From contig CAZIJO010000007.1 of assembly GCA_964539515.1 (NCBI GenBank), forward strand, positions 1 to 64,000: DNA of 64,000 nt. The letters run 5' to 3'. Below, piece by piece: positions 46,242 to 54,097 of the stretch. The notes beneath the pieces are model-generated. The model saw only the letters and a program-made list of their open reading frames with translations. It was not told where the DNA came from and ran no database searches. Source of the stretch: JADLHS01 sp964539515. Its GTDB lineage: Bacteria; Verrucomicrobiota; Verrucomicrobiia; Limisphaerales; JADLHS01. Positions within the stretch are counted from its first letter, which is position 1. The number at the start of each line of letters is the position of its first letter. The position numbers were made by a program, and so were the translations under genes.

Positions 46242-46892
46242 TCAGGTGAGCTGGGCGCGTCTTCCCTTCGCACAGGCTGCAGGTTCTGGCTTCTCCGTTC
46301 CCATTCCCAGCAGCAACAACAACGTCTGGACGATGATTTTGGTGTCCTCCCACACGCTGGCAGTCTTGGCGTAGGCGAGGTTGAGTTCAATTTTACGCGG
46401 GAGGCAATATTCCACGTAAAACTTCTCCGTATCGACCGCCGTGCGCAGCAACGCTTCCTCGTTGCGAAACTGCAAGGATGCCAGGTCCGTGATTCCCGGC
46501 TTGAGGGCCAGAACGGCTTTCTGCTCGTCTGTGTATCGCTCGACGTAGCGGGGCACTTCCGGTCGCGGACCGACGAAACTCATCTCGCCAACCAACACAT
46601 TCCAGAGCTGCGGCAGTTCATCAATTTTGCATTTCCGCAGGAGGCGGCCTGGCGCAGTGATGCGCGGGTCGCCGTCACGGGTTACACCCAAGCCAAGCTT
46701 GTCCGCGTTCACCACCATGGAACGAAACTTGATGATTTCGAACGGCCGACCGGCCTTGCCGATGCGCACCTGCCGAAACAGCACCGGCCCGGGACTCGTC
46801 AGTTTGACCGCAAGCGCCACCAGAAGGAGCCACGGGCCGAGGACCAGCAGCCCGGCCGCCGAGAAGAACAGATCAAAAGCGCGTTTGGACAT
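46242..46892 (-). CDS. PglC-like initiating sugar-phosphate transferase
   Basis: 216 residues, the short monotopic form of the bacterial sugar transferase family. A single N-terminal hydrophobic hairpin (RAFDLFFSAAGLLVLGPWLL) precedes LFRQVRIGKAGRPFEIIKFR with the SM(V)VNAD motif, and the catalytic segment KIDELPQLWNVLVGEMSFVG followed by PRPEVP. It transfers a sugar 1-phosphate from a UDP-sugar to undecaprenyl phosphate, starting the repeat unit. ATG 46892 is preceded by GAGG 5 bp away, which favours it over the ATG 15 bases upstream that overlaps the preceding stop. The absence of a large N-terminal membrane domain separates it from WbaP/WcaJ. Confidence 0.92.
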   Translation of the reverse strand: MSKRAFDLFFSAAGLLVLGPWLLLVALAVKLTSPGPVLFRQVRIGKAGRPFEIIKFRSMVVNADKLGLGVTRDGDPRITAPGRLLRKCKIDELPQLWNVLVGEMSFVGPRPEVPRYVERYTDEQKAVLALKPGITDLASLQFRNEEALLRTAVDTEKFYVEYCLPRKIELNLAYAKTASVWEDTKIIVQTLLLLLGMGTEKPEPAACAKGRRAQLT

Positions 46893-46896
46893 GGCC

Positions 46897-47355
46897 TCAG
46901 GATCCAAAATGCTTCACCGCTGCGACGGGGAGACGCGGAAACATCCAACCTCCCAGACTTGCCCCGAAGGTATTCAACAGGAGGTCGGTCGTGCTGGGGA
47001 ATCGGGCCGGAATAAAATACTGGGTCGTTTCAATCAGCAGACTCAGGCAGAAGCCGAAGCCAGCCGCGCGAGCCGCGTGCCGTTTCCCACCCCCCCCGGT
47101 CCCGAACAACCAGGCCGCCAACGCGCCGACGGGAATGAACATAACAATGTTCAACCCGTTGTCCTGCGGGCAGAAGATGCCCCAGGCCGGACACAATCGC
47201 GTGAATGGGATCCACTCAACCTGGCGCCGCACCTCCATGCCCTCGCGTCCGGGATGCCAGGTGAAGCTGAACGGCCAAAAGGTGCCGCACATGATTACCC
47301 CCGTGCAGAGGACCAGCAGCAGGAGCGGGGTTCTGGATCCGGGATTAGACATCAT
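46897..47355 (-). CDS. VanZ-family membrane protein
   Basis: 152 residues with four predicted membrane helices (LLLLVLCTGVIMCGTFWPF; DNGLNIVMFIPVGALAAWLF; the segment with GFCLSLLIETTQYFIPAR; the last near FGASLGGW). The motifs N-x3-F-x-P-x-G and SLLIETTQYFIPARFPSTTD are the VanZ family core. VanZ-like proteins occur in resistance to glycopeptides and, more commonly, as unexplained members of exopolysaccharide loci. The gene ends 4 bp before the chosen start of the initiating transferase gene, so the two are coupled. Biochemical role unknown. Confidence 0.85.
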   Translation of the reverse strand: MMSNPGSRTPLLLLVLCTGVIMCGTFWPFSFTWHPGREGMEVRRQVEWIPFTRLCPAWGIFCPQDNGLNIVMFIPVGALAAWLFGTGGGGKRHAARAAGFGFCLSLLIETTQYFIPARFPSTTDLLLNTFGASLGGWMFPRLPVAAVKHFGS

Positions 47356-47378
47356 TGGTCAGCGGTCGAATGTGAACA

Positions 47379-48659
47379 TCACCTGGCGTGCAAGGCGGCG
47401 GTAGGACGGAGATGGTTGGCGATAATTTCTTTGATCGTGTCACATACGCACGTGACCTCGACTTCCGTCATGTCCGGGTAAAGCGGGAGCGTGATCATCT
47501 CAGGATAGAGCCGGCTCGCCACGGGGAATTCATCCGGTTGGTAATCATACTTGTCGCGGTAATACGGATGCAGATGTAGCGGCATCCAATGCACACTGGT
47601 GGTGATGCCGGCCCGCTTGAGCGCATCAATGACCTCGGCCCGGTTGATCTTGAGCCGGTTCAGTTTGAGCCGGATGGCATAAAGATGCCAGGAGTGGATC
47701 CGATCCGGCTGCTGCGTCGGCAGGGTCAATTCCGTCACGTCCGCCAACAAGTGGGAATATAACCCAGCCCATTGCGCACGCTTGCGATGCAGTTCATCAG
47801 CCCGGCGCAACTGATGAATTCCAATGGCGGCGGCAATATCCGTAAGGTTGTATTTGAACCCGGGCGCGACAATCTCGTAGTGCCAGGATCCTTCGGCGGT
47901 GAATCGATTCCAGGCATTCTTGGAAATCCCGTGCAACGACATGATCCGCATCCTCTCCGCGAAAGCGTCGTCCTGCGTGCAGGCCATCCCGCCTTCGCCG
48001 GTGGTGATGCACTTATTGGCGTAGAACGAAAAGCAAGTGATGTCAGCCGACGCCCCAACGGGCTTCCACCCATTAACCGCGTAGTCGAGAGCCGAGCGTC
48101 GAGAATCGAAAGTGATTCCTGATCTGGCGCCCGCCATCATCCGGCCTTGGTCAGTTCGAAAGTACGCCGGGCAACAATGCGCGGCGTCCTCAACGATTTT
48201 TAAACCAAACTTGCGTGCCAGCGTTTGCACCCCGGTTACGTCCCCCATCTGTCCCCCGTAATGGACCGGCAAAATGGCCACCACCTTGCCGCCGTGCGCG
48301 ATCACGCGTTCGATCCTCCATTCCGCATCGACGATGTCCATGTTCAAATCTGATTCCCGACAATCCACGAGCAAAGGGGTCGCATTGAAATAGCGGACCA
48401 CTTCAGCCGTTGCCGCGAAAGTCATGGTGGGCACCACCACCGTGTCCCCGGCTTGCAGGCCGATGGCCTCCAATGCCAGGTGCAGCGCCGCCGTGCATGA
48501 ATTCAGCGCGACGGCGTGTTTCTGGGCCACATAATCCGCAAACTCCTGCTCGAAGCACTTGGTCCGGGGACCGGTGGTCAGCCAACCGGACTGTAAGCAC
48601 TCCAGAACCTCGCTGATTTCAGCTGCGGAAAGGCTGGGTCGGTAGAAGGGGATTTGCAT
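47379..48659 (-). CDS. DegT/DnrJ/EryC1/StrS-type sugar aminotransferase
   Basis: PLP enzyme of 426 residues from ATG 48659 (MQIPFYRPSLSAAEI). Family landmarks are SGWLTTGPRTKCFEQEFADY, ALNSCTAALHLALEA, VPTMTFAATAEVV, the VEDAAHCCPA segment that contacts PLP, the Schiff-base Lys in SFYANKCITTGEGGM, and the C-terminal SVHWMPLHLHPYY. It would convert the 4-keto sugar made by the CapD-like enzyme into a 4-amino sugar. Between AHCCPAYF and ADITCFSF lies an insertion of about 35 residues (GRMMAGARSGITFDSRRSA onward) absent from most relatives; it coincides with a 7-bp tandem repeat in the DNA. Confidence 0.93.
   Translation of the reverse strand: MQIPFYRPSLSAAEISEVLECLQSGWLTTGPRTKCFEQEFADYVAQKHAVALNSCTAALHLALEAIGLQAGDTVVVPTMTFAATAEVVRYFNATPLLVDCRESDLNMDIVDAEWRIERVIAHGGKVVAILPVHYGGQMGDVTGVQTLARKFGLKIVEDAAHCCPAYFRTDQGRMMAGARSGITFDSRRSALDYAVNGWKPVGASADITCFSFYANKCITTGEGGMACTQDDAFAERMRIMSLHGISKNAWNRFTAEGSWHYEIVAPGFKYNLTDIAAAIGIHQLRRADELHRKRAQWAGLYSHLLADVTELTLPTQQPDRIHSWHLYAIRLKLNRLKINRAEVIDALKRAGITTSVHWMPLHLHPYYRDKYDYQPDEFPVASRLYPEMITLPLYPDMTEVEVTCVCDTIKEIIANHLRPTAALHAR
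48084..48118. repeat. degenerate 7-bp tandem repeat inside the aminotransferase gene
   Basis: Five consecutive heptamers read GTCGAGA, GCCGAGC, GTCGAGA, ATCGAAA, GTGATTC on the plus strand. The frame of the aminotransferase is kept through the block, so it is translated as part of an insertion. Resembles in period the block at 57386-57456. Confidence 0.75.
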
Positions 48660-48713
48660 GAGTTCGTGCGCGCGGGAACGCCTCCGTAGCAACCAAAAGG
48701 CGAAACCGGGAAA

Positions 48714-49373
48714 CTAATGGCGCGCTCGAGCGCCGACGACGGCGGGGCCCGCCGCTTTCTCCCGAGCGGGGGCCGGGGCGAAATCAATGACATAGCGGTT
48801 CATTTTTCGGCCCTCCGGAGTTGTGTAGGTGTGCTCGAGTTTCCAGTCCAAAGCCCGGTAAAAGTTGTTCACCTGGTCGTTATGCTCGGCATCCGTCGTC
48901 AGATAGCAACCCGTCGCTCCGCGCCGTCGCGCCTCTTCCATCCAACGTAACGTCAAGGTGCTCCCCACACCGCAGCCTTGCGCCGCCGGTCGGACGGCAA
49001 CCGAACTCAGGAGGGCGCGGATGGGGCCCGGCGGGCTTTCCCCCCGATAAGTGAGTGCGCGAAAGATCCGCGGCGCTTCCGATGGTCGTCGGCAGACGGA
49101 TCGCAGACTTGCCAGGCCGAAAGCCCACCAGCGGCGTTTGAGCAGTCGCCTGAAATAATCACGAGGCTCGAGCGGGCCCACGACGACACCCAGGATTTCC
49201 CCGTCGTTGTCCAGCGCCACATAAGCGAGCCCTTGCGGATCGGATAGAAAGGATTTGTAAAACTCGCGCAGAAACCGAGGGCCAAGGAAACAAAGAAAAA
49301 AGCTGGGAAACGCATCCAGGTGGAGGCGCACCACTTTGTCCAACTGTTCGGGTGCCAAGGGCTGGGTTTTCAT
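48714..49373 (-). CDS. GNAT-family N-acetyltransferase
   Basis: 219 residues from ATG 49373 (MKTQPLAPEQLDKVVRLHLD); the frame extends upstream but would overlap the preceding gene. GNAT core strands are visible: FLGPRFLREFYKSFL, LAYVALDNDGEILGVVVG, the acetyl-CoA loop LSSVAVRPAAQGCGVGSTLT (Q-x-x-G-x-G/A type), and CYLTTDAEHNDQVNNFYRAL near the C-terminus. Since it lies just upstream of the DegT aminotransferase gene, it probably acylates the amino group installed by that enzyme. The closest relatives appear to be sugar N-acetyltransferases of polysaccharide loci, but the left-handed beta-helix (PglD) type is not used here. Confidence 0.85.
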   Translation of the reverse strand: MKTQPLAPEQLDKVVRLHLDAFPSFFLCFLGPRFLREFYKSFLSDPQGLAYVALDNDGEILGVVVGPLEPRDYFRRLLKRRWWAFGLASLRSVCRRPSEAPRIFRALTYRGESPPGPIRALLSSVAVRPAAQGCGVGSTLTLRWMEEARRRGATGCYLTTDAEHNDQVNNFYRALDWKLEHTYTTPEGRKMNRYVIDFAPAPAREKAAGPAVVGARARH

Positions 49374-49380
49374 CGAAGAA

Positions 49381-50700
49381 CTAACCGCTGCGACCCCGCT
49401 GGAACTGCGACAGCATTTGCGGGACGGGGGCGGCGACCTCTGACCCAATCAGGCTGGCCATTCGTTGCGTACCGATGGCAAATGACAAGTGCCGCAGGTA
49501 ATAGTCGCGCCCGCGGCGGCCCATCGCCTTGAGCTCGTCTTCCGACAGACCAGCCAGGCACGTGATGGCCTGCGCGAGCGCTTCCGGCGACTCGGCCCGA
49601 CACGCAATGCCTCCGCCACTCCATTCAACCAAGCGCGACGCTTCCCCTTCCACCGCGCACAAGACGGGAATGCCGCTGGCCAGGTATGCCTGGGTCTTCT
49701 GCGGTATGCCGACTTCGGAAAGCGGGTCGCTTTTCAAATGCACCAGCAGCACGCTGGCAAACTGCAAAACCTCCGGAAGCCGATCCAAAGAAAGCCGGGG
49801 CACGAAAGTCACATTCCGGATCGCCAGCCCGGCGGTTAATTCCTTCAAATGAACCTCCTGCGTGCCATGACCCACAAAGACGAGGCGCACGGAGGCGAGG
49901 GTATCGGCCAGCAGCTTCGCCGCATGGACCACAGAATCCAGAGCCTGCAACTCGCCGAGATTGCCGGCGTAAACAACGTTGAAAGTGCCTGCCAAATTGT
50001 AGGTATCGTTGGCCCTTGGGGAGCCTATCGCCTGCTCATGACTGGGGTCACACCAATTGTAAACTACCGTAACCTGGGCCGCTTTGGCGCCCCGCTTGAC
50101 CAATCGGGACTTATAGCCCTCCGACAACACCACGATATGCCTTGCTCTCCGGTATGCATAGGAGCAGCACCAAGATAAAACGTTTTGCGCCCACTTGTTC
50201 CGGAGCATGCCCGAACCCATGACGCTTTCCGGCCACAGGTCTTGGACATCCATTATGAACGGCATCCCCCAGAGCCATTTCAATAGAATTGCCGGGAGGC
50301 AGAGGGTCATCGGCCCCAAGAATACAAGCGCTAAATCCGCCTTTCTAAGCAGGAACGGTCCCAACACCATCATGCTGAGCGCGAGTGAACCATAGCAAAG
50401 GACACGGCGAATCGCGGACCGATCGTGGCTGGGATAGACAGGGACACGGATAACTTCAACGCCGTCCATTAGCTCGCGTTGCCAAAGCTTGGTGCGATAA
50501 CCCGGATAAATCTTGCCGCCGGGATAGTTGGGAAATCCGGTCACGACCTGAACTTCGTGTCCAAACTTCTCCAATTCCTTGGCAAATCTTAATCCGGTGA
50601 GGAGATTCGGTTCCGGTTGAAACAGCTGGGTTATAAACAATAATCGCACAAAGACGTGGTTGGGTGACGGAGGAGTGCAATCCACCCCTTGGTTTCCCAT
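49381..50700 (-). CDS. glycosyltransferase family 4 (WcaI/WbuB-like)
   Basis: GT-B enzyme of 439 residues from ATG 50700; the family start probably is GTG 50649 (VRLLFITQLFQPEPN). N-terminal features FAKELEKFGHEVQVVTGFPN and YPGGKIYPGY are typical of WcaI/WbuB-type enzymes, as are MDVQDLWPESV and the C-terminal SDPLSEVGIPQKTQAYLASG with GGGIACRAESPEALAQ. WbuB in Escherichia coli adds L-FucNAc, and this locus encodes the whole UDP-L-FucNAc pathway, so this protein is the best candidate for that transfer. This is an inference, not a demonstrated specificity. It ends 7 bp before the GNAT gene. Confidence 0.9.
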   Translation of the reverse strand: MGNQGVDCTPPSPNHVFVRLLFITQLFQPEPNLLTGLRFAKELEKFGHEVQVVTGFPNYPGGKIYPGYRTKLWQRELMDGVEVIRVPVYPSHDRSAIRRVLCYGSLALSMMVLGPFLLRKADLALVFLGPMTLCLPAILLKWLWGMPFIMDVQDLWPESVMGSGMLRNKWAQNVLSWCCSYAYRRARHIVVLSEGYKSRLVKRGAKAAQVTVVYNWCDPSHEQAIGSPRANDTYNLAGTFNVVYAGNLGELQALDSVVHAAKLLADTLASVRLVFVGHGTQEVHLKELTAGLAIRNVTFVPRLSLDRLPEVLQFASVLLVHLKSDPLSEVGIPQKTQAYLASGIPVLCAVEGEASRLVEWSGGGIACRAESPEALAQAITCLAGLSEDELKAMGRRGRDYYLRHLSFAIGTQRMASLIGSEVAAPVPQMLSQFQRGRSG

Positions 50701-50787
50701 GCAGTGGTCGATAAGATCCGCCTACACCTTGTGATTCCTGCCCAGGAATTCATTGGCGAGGCAGGATTCCCTGATTCGCGCCAATAT

Positions 50788-51156
50788 TCAGATCACTCGG
50801 CAGGCAGGGTCGTCGGACCCTGCGCACGCATTGGTTTCCGCCGGTCCATTGGAATCCAATCTCAGCTCAGCTCCCACGAACTCGTGCGGGCTGCGACAAG
50901 TTCCTTGGCCCAGCCGCCTTCGAACGTAACCAGCGATTCTGACAACCGAATCGAAATTAGCCGGGATCACGTCACGCATCGGCACCTCAATGCCGAAATG
51001 ACCATGAATGAACTCCACCAATTCCGTAATGCCGATGGAATCCAAGACCCCCTCCGCGATTAGGGAGGCGTCGTCGGTCAGGTCGCCACATCCCTCCTCG
51101 AATAGAATATTTCTGGCGAGAAAATCACGGAGTTCTGATTCAATTTGAGTGTTCAT
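50788..51156 (-). CDS. acyl carrier protein with C-terminal extension
   Basis: 122 residues. The N-terminal 80 residues form an ACP: four helices with the phosphopantetheine-attachment Ser in EGVLDSIGITELVEFIHGHF. About 35 extra residues after RRRLGQG are polar and contain three cysteines; they have no known domain. ATG 51156 overlaps the TGA of a small preceding open frame (ATGA). A dedicated ACP inside a polysaccharide locus implies an acyl or aminoacyl group is carried by it, and the neighbouring GNAT-fold proteins may take acyl-ACP as donor. No cognate acyl-ACP ligase is seen in this window. Confidence 0.88.
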   Translation of the reverse strand: MNTQIESELRDFLARNILFEEGCGDLTDDASLIAEGVLDSIGITELVEFIHGHFGIEVPMRDVIPANFDSVVRIAGYVRRRLGQGTCRSPHEFVGAELRLDSNGPAETNACAGSDDPACRVI

Positions 51157-51235
51157 AAGTTTTCAGGTTTCTTGGCCGGAATCAGCTTTCCGTTCGGACC
51201 GGTCACCCCGACCTGCTGGAATTGCGCCTCCCCGG

Positions 51236-51847
51236 CTATGTCGACGCCTTGGGATGCAGGTCGATGCGAACTGAGACCAGGCCTTCCGAATCGGGGCCGG
51301 ATGCACTCTCGAACCCCAACATGCCGTAGAGGTACCGGGCGCGAAGATTCTCCGAGTGCATGGCGGTTACCACTTCCGACCAACCTCGGGACCGGCATTC
51401 CGTTAAGGCGGCCCGGATCAAATCCGGGGCGACCCCCTTGCCCCCCATCTCAGGATCCACCGCCAGATATGCCAAGCAAGCGCGTTGCACGGGAGCGCCA
51501 GCCGGCATGACCCGGGCACTAAGCAACTCCTTGAGCCGGTGTTTAAACCGCGGATGAAAAACCAGCGTCGGATGAGCCACCAGCCCCAGCAGGGCTTGGG
51601 GCCAATTGGACCGCAAGGCCACGTAGTACGAACCGTGATTCACCGCGATGTAACCCGCGATGCCGGACGGGCCTTCCGCCGCCAGCATGAATGCCTCGCT
51701 GGCAGTGCAATACCAGAAGAAAAGTCGTTTCAGGAATCTGCGTCCCAGCAATAACAGGTAATTCGTGTTCGTGGTGAATGCGCGGTAATGCAATTCCATC
51801 AATTGCGGCACATCCGTCGCGGTCGCTCGCCGAATAGGTAAGCTCAT
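51236..51847 (-). CDS. GNAT-family acetyltransferase
   Basis: 203 residues. ATG 51847 has a good GGAG element 5-6 bp upstream. Core motifs are IRRATATDVPQLMELHYRAF, GIAGYIAVNHGSYYVALRSN, the CoA-binding ACLAYLAVDPEMGGKGVAPDL and GWSEVVTAMHSENLRARYLY followed by GMLGFESA. It is the GNAT nearest the ACP gene (79 bp apart). Substrate unknown; an amino sugar of the repeat unit is likely. If the frame slipped near its end, the protein would gain about 26 residues reaching the ACP start. Confidence 0.85.
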   Translation of the reverse strand: MSLPIRRATATDVPQLMELHYRAFTTNTNYLLLLGRRFLKRLFFWYCTASEAFMLAAEGPSGIAGYIAVNHGSYYVALRSNWPQALLGLVAHPTLVFHPRFKHRLKELLSARVMPAGAPVQRACLAYLAVDPEMGGKGVAPDLIRAALTECRSRGWSEVVTAMHSENLRARYLYGMLGFESASGPDSEGLVSVRIDLHPKAST

Positions 51848-51958
51848 TTTAGCTCCACTCCCCGATCATGTCCCAAATCAAGCATTCATTGCGGGGGCCG
51901 GGTCGGTTGCTGCAAACGGGCAAAAACCAGGGGCTGGTCACGGGAACTCGATGCCGGC

Positions 51959-52972
51959 TCAACGCGGCGGCTTGGCTTCACCGGGAACGGCTTCGTCGTC
52001 CACGGGCAGTGCGGACGACAGACCCAGCGAGTGTTGCAGCGCGTGTTCGGCCAGGATGAGCCGCGGGTTTTTTCCGATCCATTTTGCGGCGGCGCTTAAC
52101 AGGAGCAGACTGGCCCGACAGTCGAAAACGCGAAGCAACGGGTGGAAACAAAAGACTCTCCGGATCGGAACGGCCTGGAATCCCAATTTAACCTTGAACC
52201 GGTGCAATCCGGGAGTGTTCGCAGCGGGATCGACCGAACTCGTGCCGGCCGAGACGATCCGGAATTCTCTTTCCGCCAGGTAGTGAGACAAGATATGAAA
52301 CAACAGCGCGTCATTCGGGCGAAGCCCCAGGGAAGCGTCGGTTGAAAAGCGCACGCGCACTTCCACCCAATCGTCCACCTCGATCAGCCCCGCAAATGCC
52401 GCCAGTTCGTTTTCTCTCCATGCCCCAAAGAAGCGGTTGCCGCAGAGGGTCGCCGGCGAGCCTAGATAGCTCCGGAAGTGCGCGCCGGTAACATTTGTCC
52501 AGCCGTGCCGCCGCCCGGTGTCAATGAAGGCGCGCTCACCAAACCGCATCACTTCCTCCAGTTTGACGGGGCGGATTTGAAACTCGCGCAAACCCCGCTT
52601 CACGTTTCCCTGGACCCGATGTTCGAGTGCTTTCAAGTTGTAGTGCGAGTCCGAGCAAACGTAGACCAAAGCATCGGCGGGCCGCGCTGGCGTCGGCTCT
52701 AACAGATAGGTGAGGAGCGGAGCACGGCGCTTCCAAAAAAGATCTGTCAACTCCTTCGGTCCGGGTGGATGGACGGCGAAAATCGGGAAGCGCATCAACG
52801 CTCCGACTTCATACTGAAGCCACCAGGTGCTGGCAGATCCAGGGTAAATGCGCAAACCGGAGCCCGCATGGCCGCGGGCATAATCGGCCAGCGATGGCGA
52901 TCTGCTGGCGAACGCGTCCGCAGACAGCCGACTGGCATTCAAGGTGTTAACGAATTCGCCGAGGTTGTTCAC
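51959..52972 (-). CDS. FemAB/GNAT-like acyltransferase (BioF2-like)
   Basis: 337 residues starting at GTG 52972. Duplicated GNAT fold of the FemAB/Acetyltransf_6 type: ALEHRVQGNVKRGLREFQIR, RRHGWTNVTGAHFRSYL, CGNRFFGAWRENELAAFAGL, LRPNDALLFHILSHYLAERE and the closing GLHRFKVKLGFQAVP, where K-x-x-x/G-F/G is the end of the CoA-type fold. Proteins of this sort are regular members of exopolysaccharide loci of the PEP-CTERM/exosortase type. The donor may be aminoacyl-tRNA (as in FemAB), acyl-CoA or acyl-ACP; the ACP gene lies 800 bp downstream on the same strand. Confidence 0.8.
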   Translation of the reverse strand: MNNLGEFVNTLNASRLSADAFASRSPSLADYARGHAGSGLRIYPGSASTWWLQYEVGALMRFPIFAVHPPGPKELTDLFWKRRAPLLTYLLEPTPARPADALVYVCSDSHYNLKALEHRVQGNVKRGLREFQIRPVKLEEVMRFGERAFIDTGRRHGWTNVTGAHFRSYLGSPATLCGNRFFGAWRENELAAFAGLIEVDDWVEVRVRFSTDASLGLRPNDALLFHILSHYLAEREFRIVSAGTSSVDPAANTPGLHRFKVKLGFQAVPIRRVFCFHPLLRVFDCRASLLLLSAAAKWIGKNPRLILAEHALQHSLGLSSALPVDDEAVPGEAKPPR

Positions 52973-53321
52973 ACGCCGGTTTTTAACTTATGGTCCAGCC
53001 GTTTGCACTTCTGGCCGATTCCGGTCGCCGGCTCCCGAAACGAACTGGCTCGGGTGCTTCCTGCCCCTTGCGCCTCGGGCGAACCTTTCGCGGAATCAGC
53101 AGCCGCAATTTCAAGCCGCAATTTCAAGTTGCATTTCCGTCGGGCTCTTCATACATATATCGCTGTAAGCCAAATGCATTATAAAAGTAAGTCATGCTAA
53201 ATCCGCTGATTCTTAAGAACACTGATTTCACCAATTTATGGAACGCGCCGGAATTGTATTTCGGCGTCAAACGGTTCGTTGTTGCCCACGGAAAGGGGTT
53301 CACGCTGAACAGCCGCCTCGA
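52973..53321. promoter_or_regulatory. divergent intergenic region with 13-bp direct repeats
   Basis: 349 bp between the minus-strand acyltransferase gene and the plus-strand Fn3 gene; AT-richer than the flanks. It holds two exact copies of AGCCGCAATTTCA in tandem (53101-53126) followed by a partial third. A TATAAT hexamer on the minus strand (53178-53183) is a possible -10 for the acyltransferase gene, about 205 bp upstream of its start, though no good -35 accompanies it. No gene is evident. Confidence 0.4.
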
Positions 53322-53927
53322 ATGAAATGTCATGACGGGCTCAGCGGCTTTTTAACGGGATTGCTGCTGTTATGTGCGAGTGCCAACACCGGTTCTGCGG
53401 TGGGGTTGTTTTCTTGCCCGGTCTATCTTGCCTGGGATAGCAGCACGGATGCCCGAGTGACCGGCTATGCGCTCTACTTCGGCCTGACGAACGCCGCCGT
53501 CACCAATCGTCTGGATGTCGGGGGGGTGCACTCCGTCACGCTTACCAACCTGTACGCGGGGTCGAATTATTTCTTCTCTTTGGTGACGTATGATGCGGCG
53601 GGCAGCGAGAGTGCTCCCGCCACGGTTGGGCCGTTCAGCCCGCCGGCGTTGACCAGGCTTCGGGCAACCAAGCTGGCTGATGGCTCCATGTCCTTGCGAT
53701 TTCGCAGCGCGCCGGGTTCAATTTGTCGGGTTGAGTACGCCCCAGCTTTTCCCGCCCCGCAGTGGTGGCGAACCCTGGTCACCACCAATGCGGATGCCAA
53801 CGGCAACGTGGTAATTCTCGATCCACCAAAGGATTCATCGCCCACGCGGTTTTATCGAGTGGCGCGTCCCGTTCCTGTCCCCAAGGAAGAACCCAAACGC
53901 AATCCGGTTCTCAGTCCTGAACTGTAA
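53322..53927 (+). CDS. exported fibronectin type III-like protein
   Basis: 201 residues from ATG 53322, which gives a proper signal peptide (SGFLTGLLLLCASANTGSA). The domain that follows is an Fn3 fold: LAWDSSTDARVTGYALYFG, SVTLTNLYAGSNYFFSLVTY and DAAGSESAPATVG are the B, E/F and G strand patterns. A second part (RFRSAPGSICRVEYAPAF to SPTRFYRVARP) matches the C-terminal domain common to exported proteins in this window. It is one of very few plus-strand genes and stands apart from the operon. Function unknown; a surface protein connected with the exopolysaccharide is a guess. Confidence 0.8.
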   Translation: MKCHDGLSGFLTGLLLLCASANTGSAVGLFSCPVYLAWDSSTDARVTGYALYFGLTNAAVTNRLDVGGVHSVTLTNLYAGSNYFFSLVTYDAAGSESAPATVGPFSPPALTRLRATKLADGSMSLRFRSAPGSICRVEYAPAFPAPQWWRTLVTTNADANGNVVILDPPKDSSPTRFYRVARPVPVPKEEPKRNPVLSPEL

Positions 53928-54097
53928 GCCGGACCGGTCCGCCTTTAGCCGCCCTTAACCGGCTACCTGGAACGACCTGTTCAAGTTAGGCATACATTTT
54001 CATGGGCACTTGGTCTACCAGGACGACGCGGTTCGAGTTACACCGTCGCGCTGCCAGAGCGGGTCGAAAGCGCGCACGCCCACTATGGAGTCTTGCG

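Noticed and set aside
53930..53941. 12-bp perfect palindrome CGGACCGGTCCG just after the Fn3 gene stop
   Set aside because: Too short a loop for a stable hairpin and no T-tract; may be chance.
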